This document shows, one piece after another, positions 9,684-17,702 of a DNA stretch of 64,000 nt. Below the pieces are notes generated by a model, which was not told the origin of the DNA, searched no databases, and saw nothing but the letters and a program-made list of their open reading frames with translations. Source of the DNA: Mongoliitalea daihaiensis. GTDB taxonomy: Bacteria > Bacteroidota > Bacteroidia > Cytophagales > Cyclobacteriaceae. Position 1 is the stretch's first letter. Each line of letters begins with the position of its first letter. The stretch is from assembly GCF_021596945.1 (NCBI RefSeq), contig NZ_CP063779.1, positions 809,501 to 873,500 of the forward strand, written 5' to 3'. Position numbers and translations under genes: made by a program.

Positions 9684-9718
9684 ACTAATTTAATTCATGA
9701 AAATCATGAATTATTAGT
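9684..9718. promoter_or_regulatory. Inverted repeat upstream of DUF2442 gene
   Basis: TAATTCATGA and TCATGAATTA face each other across 3-4 bases, extended by outer ACTAAT/ATTAGT arms with a small bulge. The dyad ends 11 bases before the ATG of the DUF2442 gene. It could be an operator or a hairpin in the 5' leader; nothing decides between these. Confidence 0.4.
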
Positions 9719-9729
9719 TACCGCTTGGT

Positions 9730-9948
9730 ATGAGTACTTCGGTTATAAATAAATCTCCATTAGCAAGAAAGGTAAGGTTTGATGAACAACGATTTTATAT
9801 TCTTTTAGATGATGAAAGGGAATTAGGTATCCCTTTAGACTGTTTCCAAAAACTAAGAGTAGCAACCTTTCATGAATTGAATGAATACAGGTTAATCGGA
9901 AAGGGAGAAGGGATACATTGGGAAAGCCTTGATGAAATATACTCATAG
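9730..9948 (+). CDS. DUF2442 domain protein
   Basis: 72-residue protein. It has the DUF2442 pattern: an N-terminal strand pair (ARKVRFDEQRFYILLDDERELGIPL), a short helix, and the ending GIHWESLDEIYS. Genes of this family often sit next to DUF4160 genes as small two-gene modules that look like toxin-antitoxin pairs, but I see no DUF4160 partner on either side. A dyad precedes it and a clear terminator follows, so it is its own transcription unit. Function unknown. Confidence 0.8.
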   Translation: MSTSVINKSPLARKVRFDEQRFYILLDDERELGIPLDCFQKLRVATFHELNEYRLIGKGEGIHWESLDEIYS

Positions 9949-9950
9949 AA

Positions 9951-9980
9951 GCCTTACTGTGAAAGCAGTAAGGCTTTTTT
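9951..9980 (+). terminator. Terminator after DUF2442 gene
   Basis: GCCTTACTG and CAGTAAGGC form a perfect 9-bp stem with a 7-base loop followed by a run of T, two bases after the stop codon. Confidence 0.9.
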
Positions 9981-10100
9981 ATTTAGATTCAAGTGAAATT
10001 TAAATCGGAAAATCCGTGAAAAATTAATTATTTCCAATTAATGTGTTGATTCTCTGAAATCTTGGTATCATATTGTCATGTCATACAATTAATGCCCACT

Positions 10101-12686
10101 ATGAAAAAAATCTTTTTTGTAATCTCTCTAGCCTGCTTCGTATTGAGCAACGCTTTTGCGCAACAATCTCCCAAAGGCACAGCTGATATCCCACTCAGCT
10201 ATTACCTACCCGAAGGATACACCTATAACTCAGAGGTACCCACCCCCAAATCCTTTTTGGGCTATGAAATCGGCGAATGGACCATCGATTATGGTCAATT
10301 GATCCGATACTTTGAAGCTTTGGCTGCCAGTTCTCCAAGAGTTCAATTAGAGGAATTTGGAAAAAGTCACGCCAAGCGACCCCAACTTTTGCTTACCATT
10401 ACAGCACCAGACAATTTTTCCAAACTCGCTGAAATCAAAGAAGACAGGCAAGCCCTACGGGATGCGAGCGCAAGCATAGACTATGCCGCCATGCCAGTAG
10501 TATTGCAAATGGGTTACAGTGTCCATGGCAATGAAGCAAGCGCCATCAACTCAGCAGTGTTGGCTGCTTACCATTTTGCTGCAGCCAATGAGGTCAGAGA
10601 AGACTTAGAAAATATCATCGTATTAATCGATCCCCTTTTAAATCCAGATGGATATGCCCGGTATTCCACTTGGGTCAACTCCCATCGATCCATGAATCTC
10701 AACGGTGATCCCAATAATCGTGAACTCGGAGAGGCTTGGCCTGGGGGCAGAGGCAATCACTATTGGTTTGATTTGAACAGGGATTGGTTGCTTGTACAGC
10801 ATCCAGAATCTCAAAATCGAGTGGCTAAATTTCAGGAATGGCTCCCCAATATCTACTTGGATTATCATGAAATGGGTACCAACACCACCTTTTTCTTTCA
10901 ACCGGCCATTCCTTCCCGAGACCATCCTCTGATACCCAAAAATATCATCGACATGACCAAGCGCATGGCCGATTACCATGTAAAAGAATTTGATCAGAGC
11001 AAAGGCATGTACTTTGCCAAGGAACGCTTTGATGAATACTACTTTGGGTACGGATCTACATACCCTGATATCCAAGGGTCGGTAGGCATTCTGTTTGAGC
11101 AAGCATCTTCCCGTGGACACTTACAAGAGAGCGACTTTGGATTACTGACCTTTGCCCACACCATCAAAAATCAGTTCAAAGCCGCCTTGAGCTCCTTTGC
11201 CGCTGCTGCAGAAATCAAAGGAGATTTTAATAAGCTGACACATGAATTTTATAAAGATGCAGTCAGTTTAGCGGCTTCAGACCCTGAAAAAGCATATATT
11301 TTTGGTTCTGCTGTAGATGCAGCTAGGGGATATCATTTAGCAGATATATTGCGCCAACACCAGATAAAAGTATTCGAGCTAAACGAAGATATTACAGTCA
11401 ATGGTGTTGCCTACAAAGGTGGTAATGCCTACATCGTCCCTACAGACCAAGCACAGTATCGTCTGATTAAAGCTATGTTTGAGGTAAGAAATGAATTTAA
11501 GGACAGTCTTTTCTACGACGTATCAGCTTGGACTCTTCCCATGTCTTTCAATTTGGATTATGCTGCTCTCAATAGCAGAGTATATAACTTAGCCAATGTG
11601 AGCCCTATTCAGGATGATTTTGCTTTGACTCCTGGAAAATTGATCGGTGAAGAGGAAGCGGTCGCATATGCTTTCGGTTGGGAGAGTTACTATGCACCTA
11701 AAGTAACATTTGAACTACTTTCCAAAGGTTATTTAGTGCGGACAGCCACCGAAGCCATTATCATTCCTACAGGAAAAAGATTGGAGCGAGGCAGTATTTT
11801 GGTAGGGTTAAAAAAGGATGCTCCGGCAAGTGATTGGGAAAAATTGGAAAAAGATCTTACAGAACTTGCGGAATCCTCTGGCCTAAACATCCATAAGGTC
11901 AGTACAGGATATACTGCGGGATACAATATCGGATCCCCAACCATGCCCGTATTGAAAAAACCTACGGTTGCATTGATTGTCGGTACGGGAGTCAATTCCT
12001 TGGAAGCAGGAGAAGTATGGCACCTCCTAGACAAACGAATGGATATGGATATCACGCTTTTACCAATTGAGCGTATTTCCAGTGCCGACTTGAGCCGATA
12101 CAACGTGCTTGTCATGCCCAATGGGAATTACAATGCACTAAACAAGGCACAAGCGGAAAAAATCAAATCTTGGACAACTCAGGGAAATACTTTAATCGCC
12201 CGAGGAAATGCTTTAAAATGGTTGAATGAGCAGGAAATCGCTACCTTCAAATTTAAAGAGGAAGACGAAAAGAAAGAGGAAGGACTAAAGCCTTATGCAG
12301 ACTATGAAAAAAACACAGGCGCTCGACTGACTAGTGGAACCATTTTCCACGGAAAAGTAGATACTACCCATCCTTTGGGCTACGGATTTGATCAAGAAAA
12401 AATCTATTTATTCCGAAACAATAATTTATTTTTGGAAGCAGCTACGAATCCATACGCAAACCCTGTCAGCTACACCGCTGAAGGATTGGCTTCCGGATAT
12501 GTGCATCCTGAGAATTTAGAGAAAGTCAAAAATACCGTTTCTACACAAGTTAAAAAGGTAGGCAGTGGTAGAGTTGTAGGGTTTGTTGATAATCCTAATT
12601 TCCGAGGGATATGGTTTGGAACCAACAAACTATTTTTAAATGCAGTATTCCTTGGGCAGATTATCCAAAGCGGAACAGCGGATTAA
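10101..12686 (+). CDS. Secreted M14-family zinc carboxypeptidase
   Basis: 861-residue exported metallopeptidase. The signal peptide is MKKIFFVISLACFVLSNAFA; earlier in-frame starts at 10062 and 10092 would spoil it. M14 zinc ligands are visible as HGNE (His142, Glu145) and the DYHEMG histidine (His256). The family substrate-binding NPDGYARY motif and a likely catalytic Glu333 in ILFEQASSRG are also present. About 400 further residues follow the peptidase domain and include a glutamine-amidotransferase-like ALIVGTG...LPIERISSADLSRYNVLVMPNG region. It probably trims peptides in the periplasm or outside the cell. It stands alone and ends at a strong terminator. Confidence 0.88.
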   Translation: MKKIFFVISLACFVLSNAFAQQSPKGTADIPLSYYLPEGYTYNSEVPTPKSFLGYEIGEWTIDYGQLIRYFEALAASSPRVQLEEFGKSHAKRPQLLLTITAPDNFSKLAEIKEDRQALRDASASIDYAAMPVVLQMGYSVHGNEASAINSAVLAAYHFAAANEVREDLENIIVLIDPLLNPDGYARYSTWVNSHRSMNLNGDPNNRELGEAWPGGRGNHYWFDLNRDWLLVQHPESQNRVAKFQEWLPNIYLDYHEMGTNTTFFFQPAIPSRDHPLIPKNIIDMTKRMADYHVKEFDQSKGMYFAKERFDEYYFGYGSTYPDIQGSVGILFEQASSRGHLQESDFGLLTFAHTIKNQFKAALSSFAAAAEIKGDFNKLTHEFYKDAVSLAASDPEKAYIFGSAVDAARGYHLADILRQHQIKVFELNEDITVNGVAYKGGNAYIVPTDQAQYRLIKAMFEVRNEFKDSLFYDVSAWTLPMSFNLDYAALNSRVYNLANVSPIQDDFALTPGKLIGEEEAVAYAFGWESYYAPKVTFELLSKGYLVRTATEAIIIPTGKRLERGSILVGLKKDAPASDWEKLEKDLTELAESSGLNIHKVSTGYTAGYNIGSPTMPVLKKPTVALIVGTGVNSLEAGEVWHLLDKRMDMDITLLPIERISSADLSRYNVLVMPNGNYNALNKAQAEKIKSWTTQGNTLIARGNALKWLNEQEIATFKFKEEDEKKEEGLKPYADYEKNTGARLTSGTIFHGKVDTTHPLGYGFDQEKIYLFRNNNLFLEAATNPYANPVSYTAEGLASGYVHPENLEKVKNTVSTQVKKVGSGRVVGFVDNPNFRGIWFGTNKLFLNAVFLGQIIQSGTAD

Positions 12687-12758
12687 TCTCTCACAGATCG
12701 AGGTTCTCGCAGATCAAAGAGATTTGGTGGATTACCACGGATTTTGATTGACTATTAT

Positions 12759-12799
12759 AAGATGGCTGAAGATATTGATAGTTTTCAGCCATCTTTTTA
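12759..12799 (+). terminator. Terminator after M14 peptidase
   Basis: AAGATGGCTGAA and TTCAGCCATCTT form a perfect 12-bp stem with a 13-base loop and a T run. The 70 bases before it contain a short dispersed-repeat remnant (GCAGATCAAAGAGATTTGGTGG). Confidence 0.88.
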
Positions 12800-12821
12800 T
12801 AAAAGGGTTTAAATTTGAGTC

Positions 12822-13088
12822 ATGGAAAATAAGTTTTTAAAAAAGTACCCTACCTACTTTTCTTGGTTAGTCAGCTGGTCTCTATGGATATGGGCAGGGG
12901 CCGCAATTCTGTACTATTTATTTCTTATCGGATTTGATTTTGATAATTTAATTCAAACCGATAAACTGTTTCAAAGCATTTTGTGGATGGTATTTATGCA
13001 GGTATTTAATTATTTCTTTTTTTACCGATACCAAAAGAAGCATGCACTGAAGCAACAGCAGGAGGAGAATTTGGAAAACAAGGGATAG
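12822..13088 (+). CDS. Small two-helix membrane protein
   Basis: 88-residue hypothetical protein. It has two hydrophobic segments (about residues 14-36 and 47-66) and a basic, Gln/Glu-rich cytoplasmic tail (YRYQKKHALKQQQEEN). I do not recognise a family. It follows the M14 peptidase terminator by 22 bases, so it probably has its own promoter. Coding is supported by the clean membrane topology and start position, not by homology. Confidence 0.65.
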   Translation: MENKFLKKYPTYFSWLVSWSLWIWAGAAILYYLFLIGFDFDNLIQTDKLFQSILWMVFMQVFNYFFFYRYQKKHALKQQQEENLENKG

Positions 13089-13340
13089 TTTGTTCCTATG
13101 GTAAGTAGTATGGTTACCGCAAAGTTCTCAAAGTCTAAAGCCAAGGTCTCAGAGGTCGGAATTAGATACTGATTTCCCTTCCAAAGAATGATAGCGTTAT
13201 TTTTAGAAAGTTAAAATTTATCACAACCACCCAATGAAAGCAAGTCAGCATTCGTGTAATGAGTCATGGGTGTTCATTCATGTACCTGACTGACAGCATT
13301 GGACGGCAATATCTACCTGTTTAAAAAAACCGAAGTTGTC

Positions 13341-13844
13341 TTATGCGAGTTTGAGTTTTAATTCGCCTTTTCTTTTGACGATTTTAAGCTCGAAATGTTG
13401 ATTGATAAATGCCTTGCAGTGGTTTTCAGACCATTCTGCACGACCTTCGCCATCATACAACAAGGTCATCCGAAGCATCGTCTTTACATAAGGCTCATGC
13501 TGTCCTAACTCCCTACACCAAAGTTGCATCTGAGCTGTCCAGTCATCCTTAAATTTCTCCAAATGCGTACGACCATCAAAAAGTATCTCTAGTTGATTGT
13601 CTCTATTCTTGTAGCGGTAGATTCCGCAGAGCTGCCAGTAAATCATGCGTAAACGATCTAGCGGATACTCATACGTGTCCAAAATTTTCTCAAAAGTCTT
13701 GTCCATCAGCATCAACGGATTGTATAGCTGCGTATAGGACTTCCTCAACTCATATACCATTAAGTCAAGCATTTCATCTTCTAGTTGAGATTGTGCTTGC
13801 CTTAGGATATAATTTTTGTCTAATGGAAAGAGCTTTTGAATCAT
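13341..13844 (-). CDS. Conserved hypothetical cytoplasmic protein
   Basis: 167-residue protein that I cannot assign. It has no signal peptide or membrane segment. It is rich in Leu, Tyr and Trp (for example RLRMIYWQLCGIYRYKNRDNQ and DDWTAQMQLWCRELGQHEPYVKTM) and ends in a basic KRKGELKLKLA tail. Composition and lack of simple repeats look like a folded helical protein. It shares strand with recX, 58 bases away. Confidence 0.7.
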   Translation of the reverse strand: MIQKLFPLDKNYILRQAQSQLEDEMLDLMVYELRKSYTQLYNPLMLMDKTFEKILDTYEYPLDRLRMIYWQLCGIYRYKNRDNQLEILFDGRTHLEKFKDDWTAQMQLWCRELGQHEPYVKTMLRMTLLYDGEGRAEWSENHCKAFINQHFELKIVKRKGELKLKLA

Positions 13845-13902
13845 GTTACCGTCAAATATTTTGCAAATTAGGAGAATTCATGCAAAAAATAAAGCATCTG
13901 AC

Positions 13903-14412
13903 TTATTTTAACTTTTCAATTTCTGATAATACTCCCTGAATCAAGTCTTGTTCAAAGCCTCTTCCCAACAAATACTGCTGCACTTTCATTTTTCGTTGAA
14001 AGCTGTCAAACTTTTCCAGACTGTTCCATTTTTTCTCACTTTCTCCCTTAAGCACATGGTAGTATTCCTCTGGATCAATTTCTCTCATCCCTGTTTGGAT
14101 GCATCGATCTGAAATCTTCTTAAACTTCAACGCTTGTCTAATTTTGATCCTACCCCATTTTTTCAGAGAAAATTTGCCTCTAGCAAACGCTTGCGCATAG
14201 CGCTCTTCATTCAGAAAACCCTCTTCTATCATGACAGCAATCAGTTCTTCCGCCTCTTCTCCATGAATACCCCGCTCTGTCAATCTCATCCGTACATCCT
14301 GCTGACAGCGCTCTTGATAGGCACAAAAAGCCGCAATCTTCACCTTTGCCTCCGCAGGTGTCCAATACTTTTTCCTGGGCACTGAACCGTAATCTTTTCT
14401 TGAGTAGGACAT
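13903..14412 (-). CDS. recX: RecX-family regulatory protein
   Basis: 169-residue cytoplasmic protein built of three-helix repeats. It shows the RecX pattern AxxYCAYQERCQQDVRMRL...EEGFLNEERYAQAFARGK followed by KWGRIKIRQALKFKKIS and a C-terminal QYLLGRGFEQDLIQGVL. RecX binds and modulates RecA filaments. RecA itself is not nearby. The gene is divergent from tpiA across 75 bases, and a good Bacteroidota promoter for it lies there (14432-14463). Confidence 0.9.
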   Translation of the reverse strand: MSYSRKDYGSVPRKKYWTPAEAKVKIAAFCAYQERCQQDVRMRLTERGIHGEEAEELIAVMIEEGFLNEERYAQAFARGKFSLKKWGRIKIRQALKFKKISDRCIQTGMREIDPEEYYHVLKGESEKKWNSLEKFDSFQRKMKVQQYLLGRGFEQDLIQGVLSEIEKLK

Positions 14413-14431
14413 TTTGTGTAATTTAGCCTTC

Positions 14432-14463
14432 CAAAAGTAAGGCCTTGCGCCACTTTTTTCAAA
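14432..14463 (-). promoter_or_regulatory. Predicted recX promoter
   Basis: On the minus strand TTTG (14460-14463) is followed after 20 bases by TACTTTTG (14432-14439), which fits the Bacteroidota -33/-7 consensus TTTG-N19/20-TAnnTTTG. The spacing predicts a transcript starting around 14425, with a short leader before the ATG at 14412. Confidence 0.6.
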
Positions 14464-14487
14464 TCTTTCATTAAACCATTACAAACC

Positions 14488-15249
14488 ATGCGTAAGAAAA
14501 TTGTAGCTGGAAACTGGAAAATGAACCTTGGCTTTGACGAGGGACAAAAACTAACTTCCGAGATTGTTAACATGCTGAAAGATGAGGAACACAGCGGTGT
14601 GACTGCCATCTTAAACCCTCCATTTGTTCATTTGTACCCAGTTAAGAAACTCATCGGAGATACACCAAACTTATTTTTGGGAGGACAAAACTGTTCAGAT
14701 AAAGCCTCAGGAGCTTATACTGGAGAAATTGCAGCTTCCATGCTTGCGTCATTTGGAGCCTCCTATGTGATCTTGGGACACAGCGAGCGCAGAGAATATT
14801 TTAAAGAGTCCAATCAATTGCTCACAGAAAAAACTAAACAGGCGTTAGCCAATGGCCTAACTCCTATTTTTTGTTGTGGAGAGCCTTTGGATATCCGTGA
14901 AGCAGGCACGCATGAGGAGTATGTGAAAAATCAGTTGACAGAAAGTTTATTTGATTTTTCTGCAGAAGAAATCTCCAAACTAGTCATCGCATACGAACCT
15001 ATCTGGGCCATCGGAACTGGTAAAACTGCCTCTTCTAATCAAGCACAGGAAATGCATGCTGCCTTAAGAGGTCATTTTGCTTCGAAGTATGGACAGGAAG
15101 TTGCCGATAATCTATCTATTCTTTATGGCGGCAGCTGTAATCCGGGCAATGCCAAAGAGATCTTCTCCAAGCCTGATGTGGACGGAGGTTTGATCGGAGG
15201 CGCATCTTTGAAATCAAGAGATTTTGTGGATATTATTAAGTCCTTTTAA
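14488..15249 (+). CDS. tpiA: Triosephosphate isomerase
   Basis: 253-residue glycolytic (beta/alpha)8 barrel that interconverts dihydroxyacetone phosphate and glyceraldehyde-3-phosphate. Catalytic residues are visible: Lys in AGNWKMN, His in LGHSERR, and Glu in [11 protein letters not shown], with the phosphate-gripping loop next to the last. The C-terminal [11 protein letters not shown] phosphate-binding motif is intact. A YefM/YoeB cassette separates it from prmA downstream. Confidence 0.98.
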   Translation: MRKKIVAGNWKMNLGFDEGQKLTSEIVNMLKDEEHSGVTAILNPPFVHLYPVKKLIGDTPNLFLGGQNCSDKASGAYTGEIAASMLASFGASYVILGHSERREYFKESNQLLTEKTKQALANGLTPIFCCGEPLDIREAGTHEEYVKNQLTESLFDFSAEEISKLVIAYEPIWAIGTGKTASSNQAQEMHAALRGHFASKYGQEVADNLSILYGGSCNPGNAKEIFSKPDVDGGLIGGASLKSRDFVDIIKSF

Positions 15250-15274
15250 GTACGGAAAAAAGTACGTAATTTTG
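15248..15274 (+). promoter_or_regulatory. Predicted promoter and operator of the YefM/YoeB pair
   Basis: AAGTACG occurs twice in direct orientation (15248-15254 and 15260-15266, 12 bases apart, about one helical turn). The second copy abuts TAATTTTG (15267-15274), which fits the -7 element TAnnTTTG. No good -33 TTTG was found. Repeats beside the -7 box of an antitoxin gene suit autorepression by the antitoxin; this is inference. Confidence 0.5.
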
Positions 15275-15290
15275 TCCAAAATAAACTTCC

Positions 15291-15542
15291 ATGATAGCAG
15301 CAAACTATTCCGAATTCAGAACAGGTTTAAAAAATTTTCTTGATCAAGTAGAACAGGAAAATGAGATTTTGATTATCAAACGAAAATCAGGTAAAGGGGC
15401 TGTTGTGATCTCTCTTGAAGAGTATAATGCTATCATGGAAACTCTTCATTTATTAAGCTCTAAGAAAAACGCCGATAGATTATATGAATCTATCGAACAA
15501 ATGAAATCAGGCAAAATCTTACATCCTACCTTAGAAAGCTGA
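15291..15542 (+). CDS. yefM: YefM/Phd-family antitoxin
   Basis: 83-residue antitoxin. The N-terminal DNA-binding fold is visible (NYSEFRTGLKNFLDQVEQENEILIIKRK), followed by GAVVISLEEYNAIMETLHLLSS, the classic Phd/YefM hinge, and an acidic or polar toxin-wrapping tail. It should neutralise the RNase encoded directly downstream and repress its own promoter. Its TGA overlaps the toxin ATG by one base (TGATG), which implies translational coupling. Confidence 0.9.
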   Translation: MIAANYSEFRTGLKNFLDQVEQENEILIIKRKSGKGAVVISLEEYNAIMETLHLLSSKKNADRLYESIEQMKSGKILHPTLES

Positions 15543-15802
15543 TGAAACTAGCCTTCACCTTACACGCTTGGGAAGATTATAATTATTGGCAAAAAATAAA
15601 TCCCAAAATGGTGAAGAAAATAAATGAGTTAATCAAAGTTATTCTTCGAACGCCCTTTGAAGGAATAGGGAAACCTGAACCTTTAAAACATGATTTAGCA
15701 GGTTTTTGGTCTAGAAGAATTGATCAAGAACATAGAATTGTCTATCATGTAGATGGCCTTGAGATAACAATCATTTCATGTAGATTTCATTACGATAGTT
15801 AA
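15542..15802 (+). CDS. yoeB: Txe/YoeB-family ribosome-dependent mRNA interferase
   Basis: 86-residue RelE-fold toxin that cleaves mRNA on the ribosome when free of antitoxin. YoeB signatures are present: LHAWEDYNYWQ at the N-terminus, GIGKPEPLKHDLAGFWSRRIDQEHRIVY in the middle, and ISCRFHYD at the end. The catalytic Glu (KPEPL), Arg (SRRI) and near-terminal His (FHY) are all intact, so it looks active. The cassette sits between tpiA and prmA and ends 8 bases before prmA. Confidence 0.92.
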   Translation: MKLAFTLHAWEDYNYWQKINPKMVKKINELIKVILRTPFEGIGKPEPLKHDLAGFWSRRIDQEHRIVYHVDGLEITIISCRFHYDS

Positions 15803-15810
15803 TACTCCCC

Positions 15811-16641
15811 ATGCAATACCTTGAATTTAAAATTTCCTGTGCCGAAGATTTTCGTGAAATATTAATTGCGGAACTGTCTGAAGTTGGCTTTGATTCTTTT
15901 TTGGAGACTGATACTGGCTTTGACGCTTATATTCCAGAAGATCAATTGGACCGCAGTACCTATGATGAGGTGATTGCTCGCTATGCTTCCGTCGCTGACA
16001 TTCAGGTAGTCGAAGGAAAAATGGCGAAAGTCAATTGGAATGAGGAGTGGGAAAAGCACTACGATCCGATTATGGTGGAAAATCAGGTATATGTACGTGC
16101 TTCCTTCCATGAGGAAAAACCCGAATTCCCTTATCAAATCCTGATCAACCCTAAAATGTCTTTTGGTACAGGACATCATGCGACCACTTATTCCATGATT
16201 GCCCATCAGCTGGAAACAGACCACCAAGGCAAACGGGTATTGGATATCGGAGCAGGTACAGGGATTTTGGCAATTATGGCACATCTACTAGGGGCATCTG
16301 AGGTGGAAGCTTTTGATATCGATGAGTGGTGTGTAGAGAACGGAGATGAAAACTTCTCCCTCAATAGCATGTCTCATGTGAAGATGGGGAAGGGGACTGT
16401 GCGTGAAGTAAAACCTCAAGGAAACTATGACATTGTCTTGGCCAACATCAATAAAAATGTGCTGCTCGACGAAATGGAAGTCTATGGTACACTGGTAAAA
16501 CCAGCTGGATACCTTTTGCTAAGTGGTTTTTACGAACATGATATTGTAGACATCGAAGCAAGTGCCGCTAAACATGGTTTACAGCTGCTCGGGAAAAAGG
16601 TAAAAGATAATTGGACTGCCTTAAAGCTTCAAAAACTATGA
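15811..16641 (+). CDS. prmA: Ribosomal protein L11 methyltransferase
   Basis: 276-residue SAM-dependent methyltransferase that trimethylates ribosomal protein L11. It has the PrmA motif MSFGTGHHATT, the SAM-binding DIGAGTGILAIMAHLLGA motif, and the LANINKNVLLDEM segment. It begins 8 bases after yoeB, so part of its transcription may come from the toxin-antitoxin promoter. It overlaps the next small gene by four bases (ATGA). Confidence 0.95.
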   Translation: MQYLEFKISCAEDFREILIAELSEVGFDSFLETDTGFDAYIPEDQLDRSTYDEVIARYASVADIQVVEGKMAKVNWNEEWEKHYDPIMVENQVYVRASFHEEKPEFPYQILINPKMSFGTGHHATTYSMIAHQLETDHQGKRVLDIGAGTGILAIMAHLLGASEVEAFDIDEWCVENGDENFSLNSMSHVKMGKGTVREVKPQGNYDIVLANINKNVLLDEMEVYGTLVKPAGYLLLSGFYEHDIVDIEASAAKHGLQLLGKKVKDNWTALKLQKL

Positions 16642-16844
16642 GCGAACTGATCATTTATGGGATCTTATTTTTGGCTCTGATCGGCCATACGCTATTAGCT
16701 GGCAAAATGTACCGAACAGTGCATGAAGACAACACCTTATCCCTTCAAGAAAAGAATGACTGGAAACTCAAAGCACTGATTTTTCCTGGGTATTTTTGGG
16801 GGAAGTATAACAGCTCGCAAAGGCGCGGAGGCGCAAAGAAATGA
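16638..16844 (+). CDS. Small membrane protein coupled to prmA
   Basis: 68-residue hypothetical protein. It starts at the ATG overlapping the prmA stop (ATGA), which is better than an earlier in-frame start inside prmA. One hydrophobic helix covers residues 1-20. A second short hydrophobic patch (LIFPGYFWGKY) follows a polar EDNTLSLQEKNDWK stretch. Small proteins of this shape are common in Bacteroidota, but I cannot assign a function. The last codons run into a CGCAAAGGCGCGGAGGCGCAAAG dispersed-repeat remnant, which may have altered the C-terminus. Confidence 0.6.
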   Translation: MSELIIYGILFLALIGHTLLAGKMYRTVHEDNTLSLQEKNDWKLKALIFPGYFWGKYNSSQRRGGAKK

Positions 16845-16919
16845 AGGTTTACATCAATTATATCAGCAATTAGACGCTCAACAAAGCCGTTATAATTAAG
16901 CAAAGCTGCTAATTAAAAA

Positions 16920-17702
16920 TCACCCTTCCCGATAAGGAAACAAGGAGAGGAGATGCTGCGCAGCTAAGGCAATTTCGTCTTGACGCTTTTCTACTGCAAT
17001 TTCCATCCATGGAGCATACGGTGTATCGGTGTGTTCAAACATAGCGGATTTATATTCCTGATATTTTTCCCATAAATCGTATGACTCATAATCCAAGGGC
17101 AGTAACTTCCATTTAGCCAACGGGTCATGTTGGATTTCGGCCATCCTTTTTTGTTGTTCTTTCTTACCAACAGTAAAATAAAATTTCACCAAATGATACC
17201 CGGAATCTACCAACATTTGCTCAAATCCATTCACTTGTTTCATAAACAAATCATACTCCTCAGCCGAGCACAAGCCATGAATAGGCTCAATTAAAGCCCG
17301 GTTGTACCAGCTGCGATCCCAAAAGACCATCTCTCCCGGCTGAGGGAGCTTTTCTACAAATTTTTTGAAATACCACTCTCCTGTTTCAGGATTGCTAAGA
17401 TGGGGAAGATTGACCTCTATGCGATAATGTCGGGGATTATTATGAGATAAAATATTTCGGATGATCCCACTCTTTTCGATGGAAACGCCTCCATGAAATA
17501 ATAAGATCAACTTTTTTTCATGCTTGATCAGCCATAATTGCAGCTTAACCAGCTCTGCTTTGATTTCTCTTAGCCTAATCTCTGCTTTGGCCGCTTGCAG
17601 TGCTTTCCCAAGATCTACTTTTTTGGAAGCCAATAAATGCTTCAATCCTACTTTGGTGTTTAAGACCTCTAAATCTTCTTCACTCAGTTCCACTTTGCTC
17701 AT
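16920..17702 (-). CDS. PPK2-family protein with degenerate Walker A
   Basis: 260-residue paralogue of polyphosphate kinase 2. Walker B (FWDRSWYNRALIEP), the DPLAKWKLLPLD lid segment, and the Y-x-W-x-PW C-terminal pattern are recognisable. Yet the P-loop reads GGVSIEKSG (about residues 71-79) where active PPK2 has GRDAAGKGG, so the Asp-Ala-Ala core is lost and only Lys-Ser-Gly remains. The lid Arg seen in the neighbour is also missing. It overlaps the intact PPK2 upstream by four bases and must be co-translated with it. It may be a regulatory subunit, an enzyme with a different acceptor, or inactive. Confidence 0.85.
   Translation of the reverse strand: MSKVELSEEDLEVLNTKVGLKHLLASKKVDLGKALQAAKAEIRLREIKAELVKLQLWLIKHEKKLILLFHGGVSIEKSGIIRNILSHNNPRHYRIEVNLPHLSNPETGEWYFKKFVEKLPQPGEMVFWDRSWYNRALIEPIHGLCSAEEYDLFMKQVNGFEQMLVDSGYHLVKFYFTVGKKEQQKRMAEIQHDPLAKWKLLPLDYESYDLWEKYQEYKSAMFEHTDTPYAPWMEIAVEKRQDEIALAAQHLLSLFPYREG

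Noticed and set aside
10638-11120. 160-codon minus-strand frame opposite the M14 peptidase
   Set aside because: It overlaps the catalytic domain of a clear peptidase gene and shows no protein-like features.
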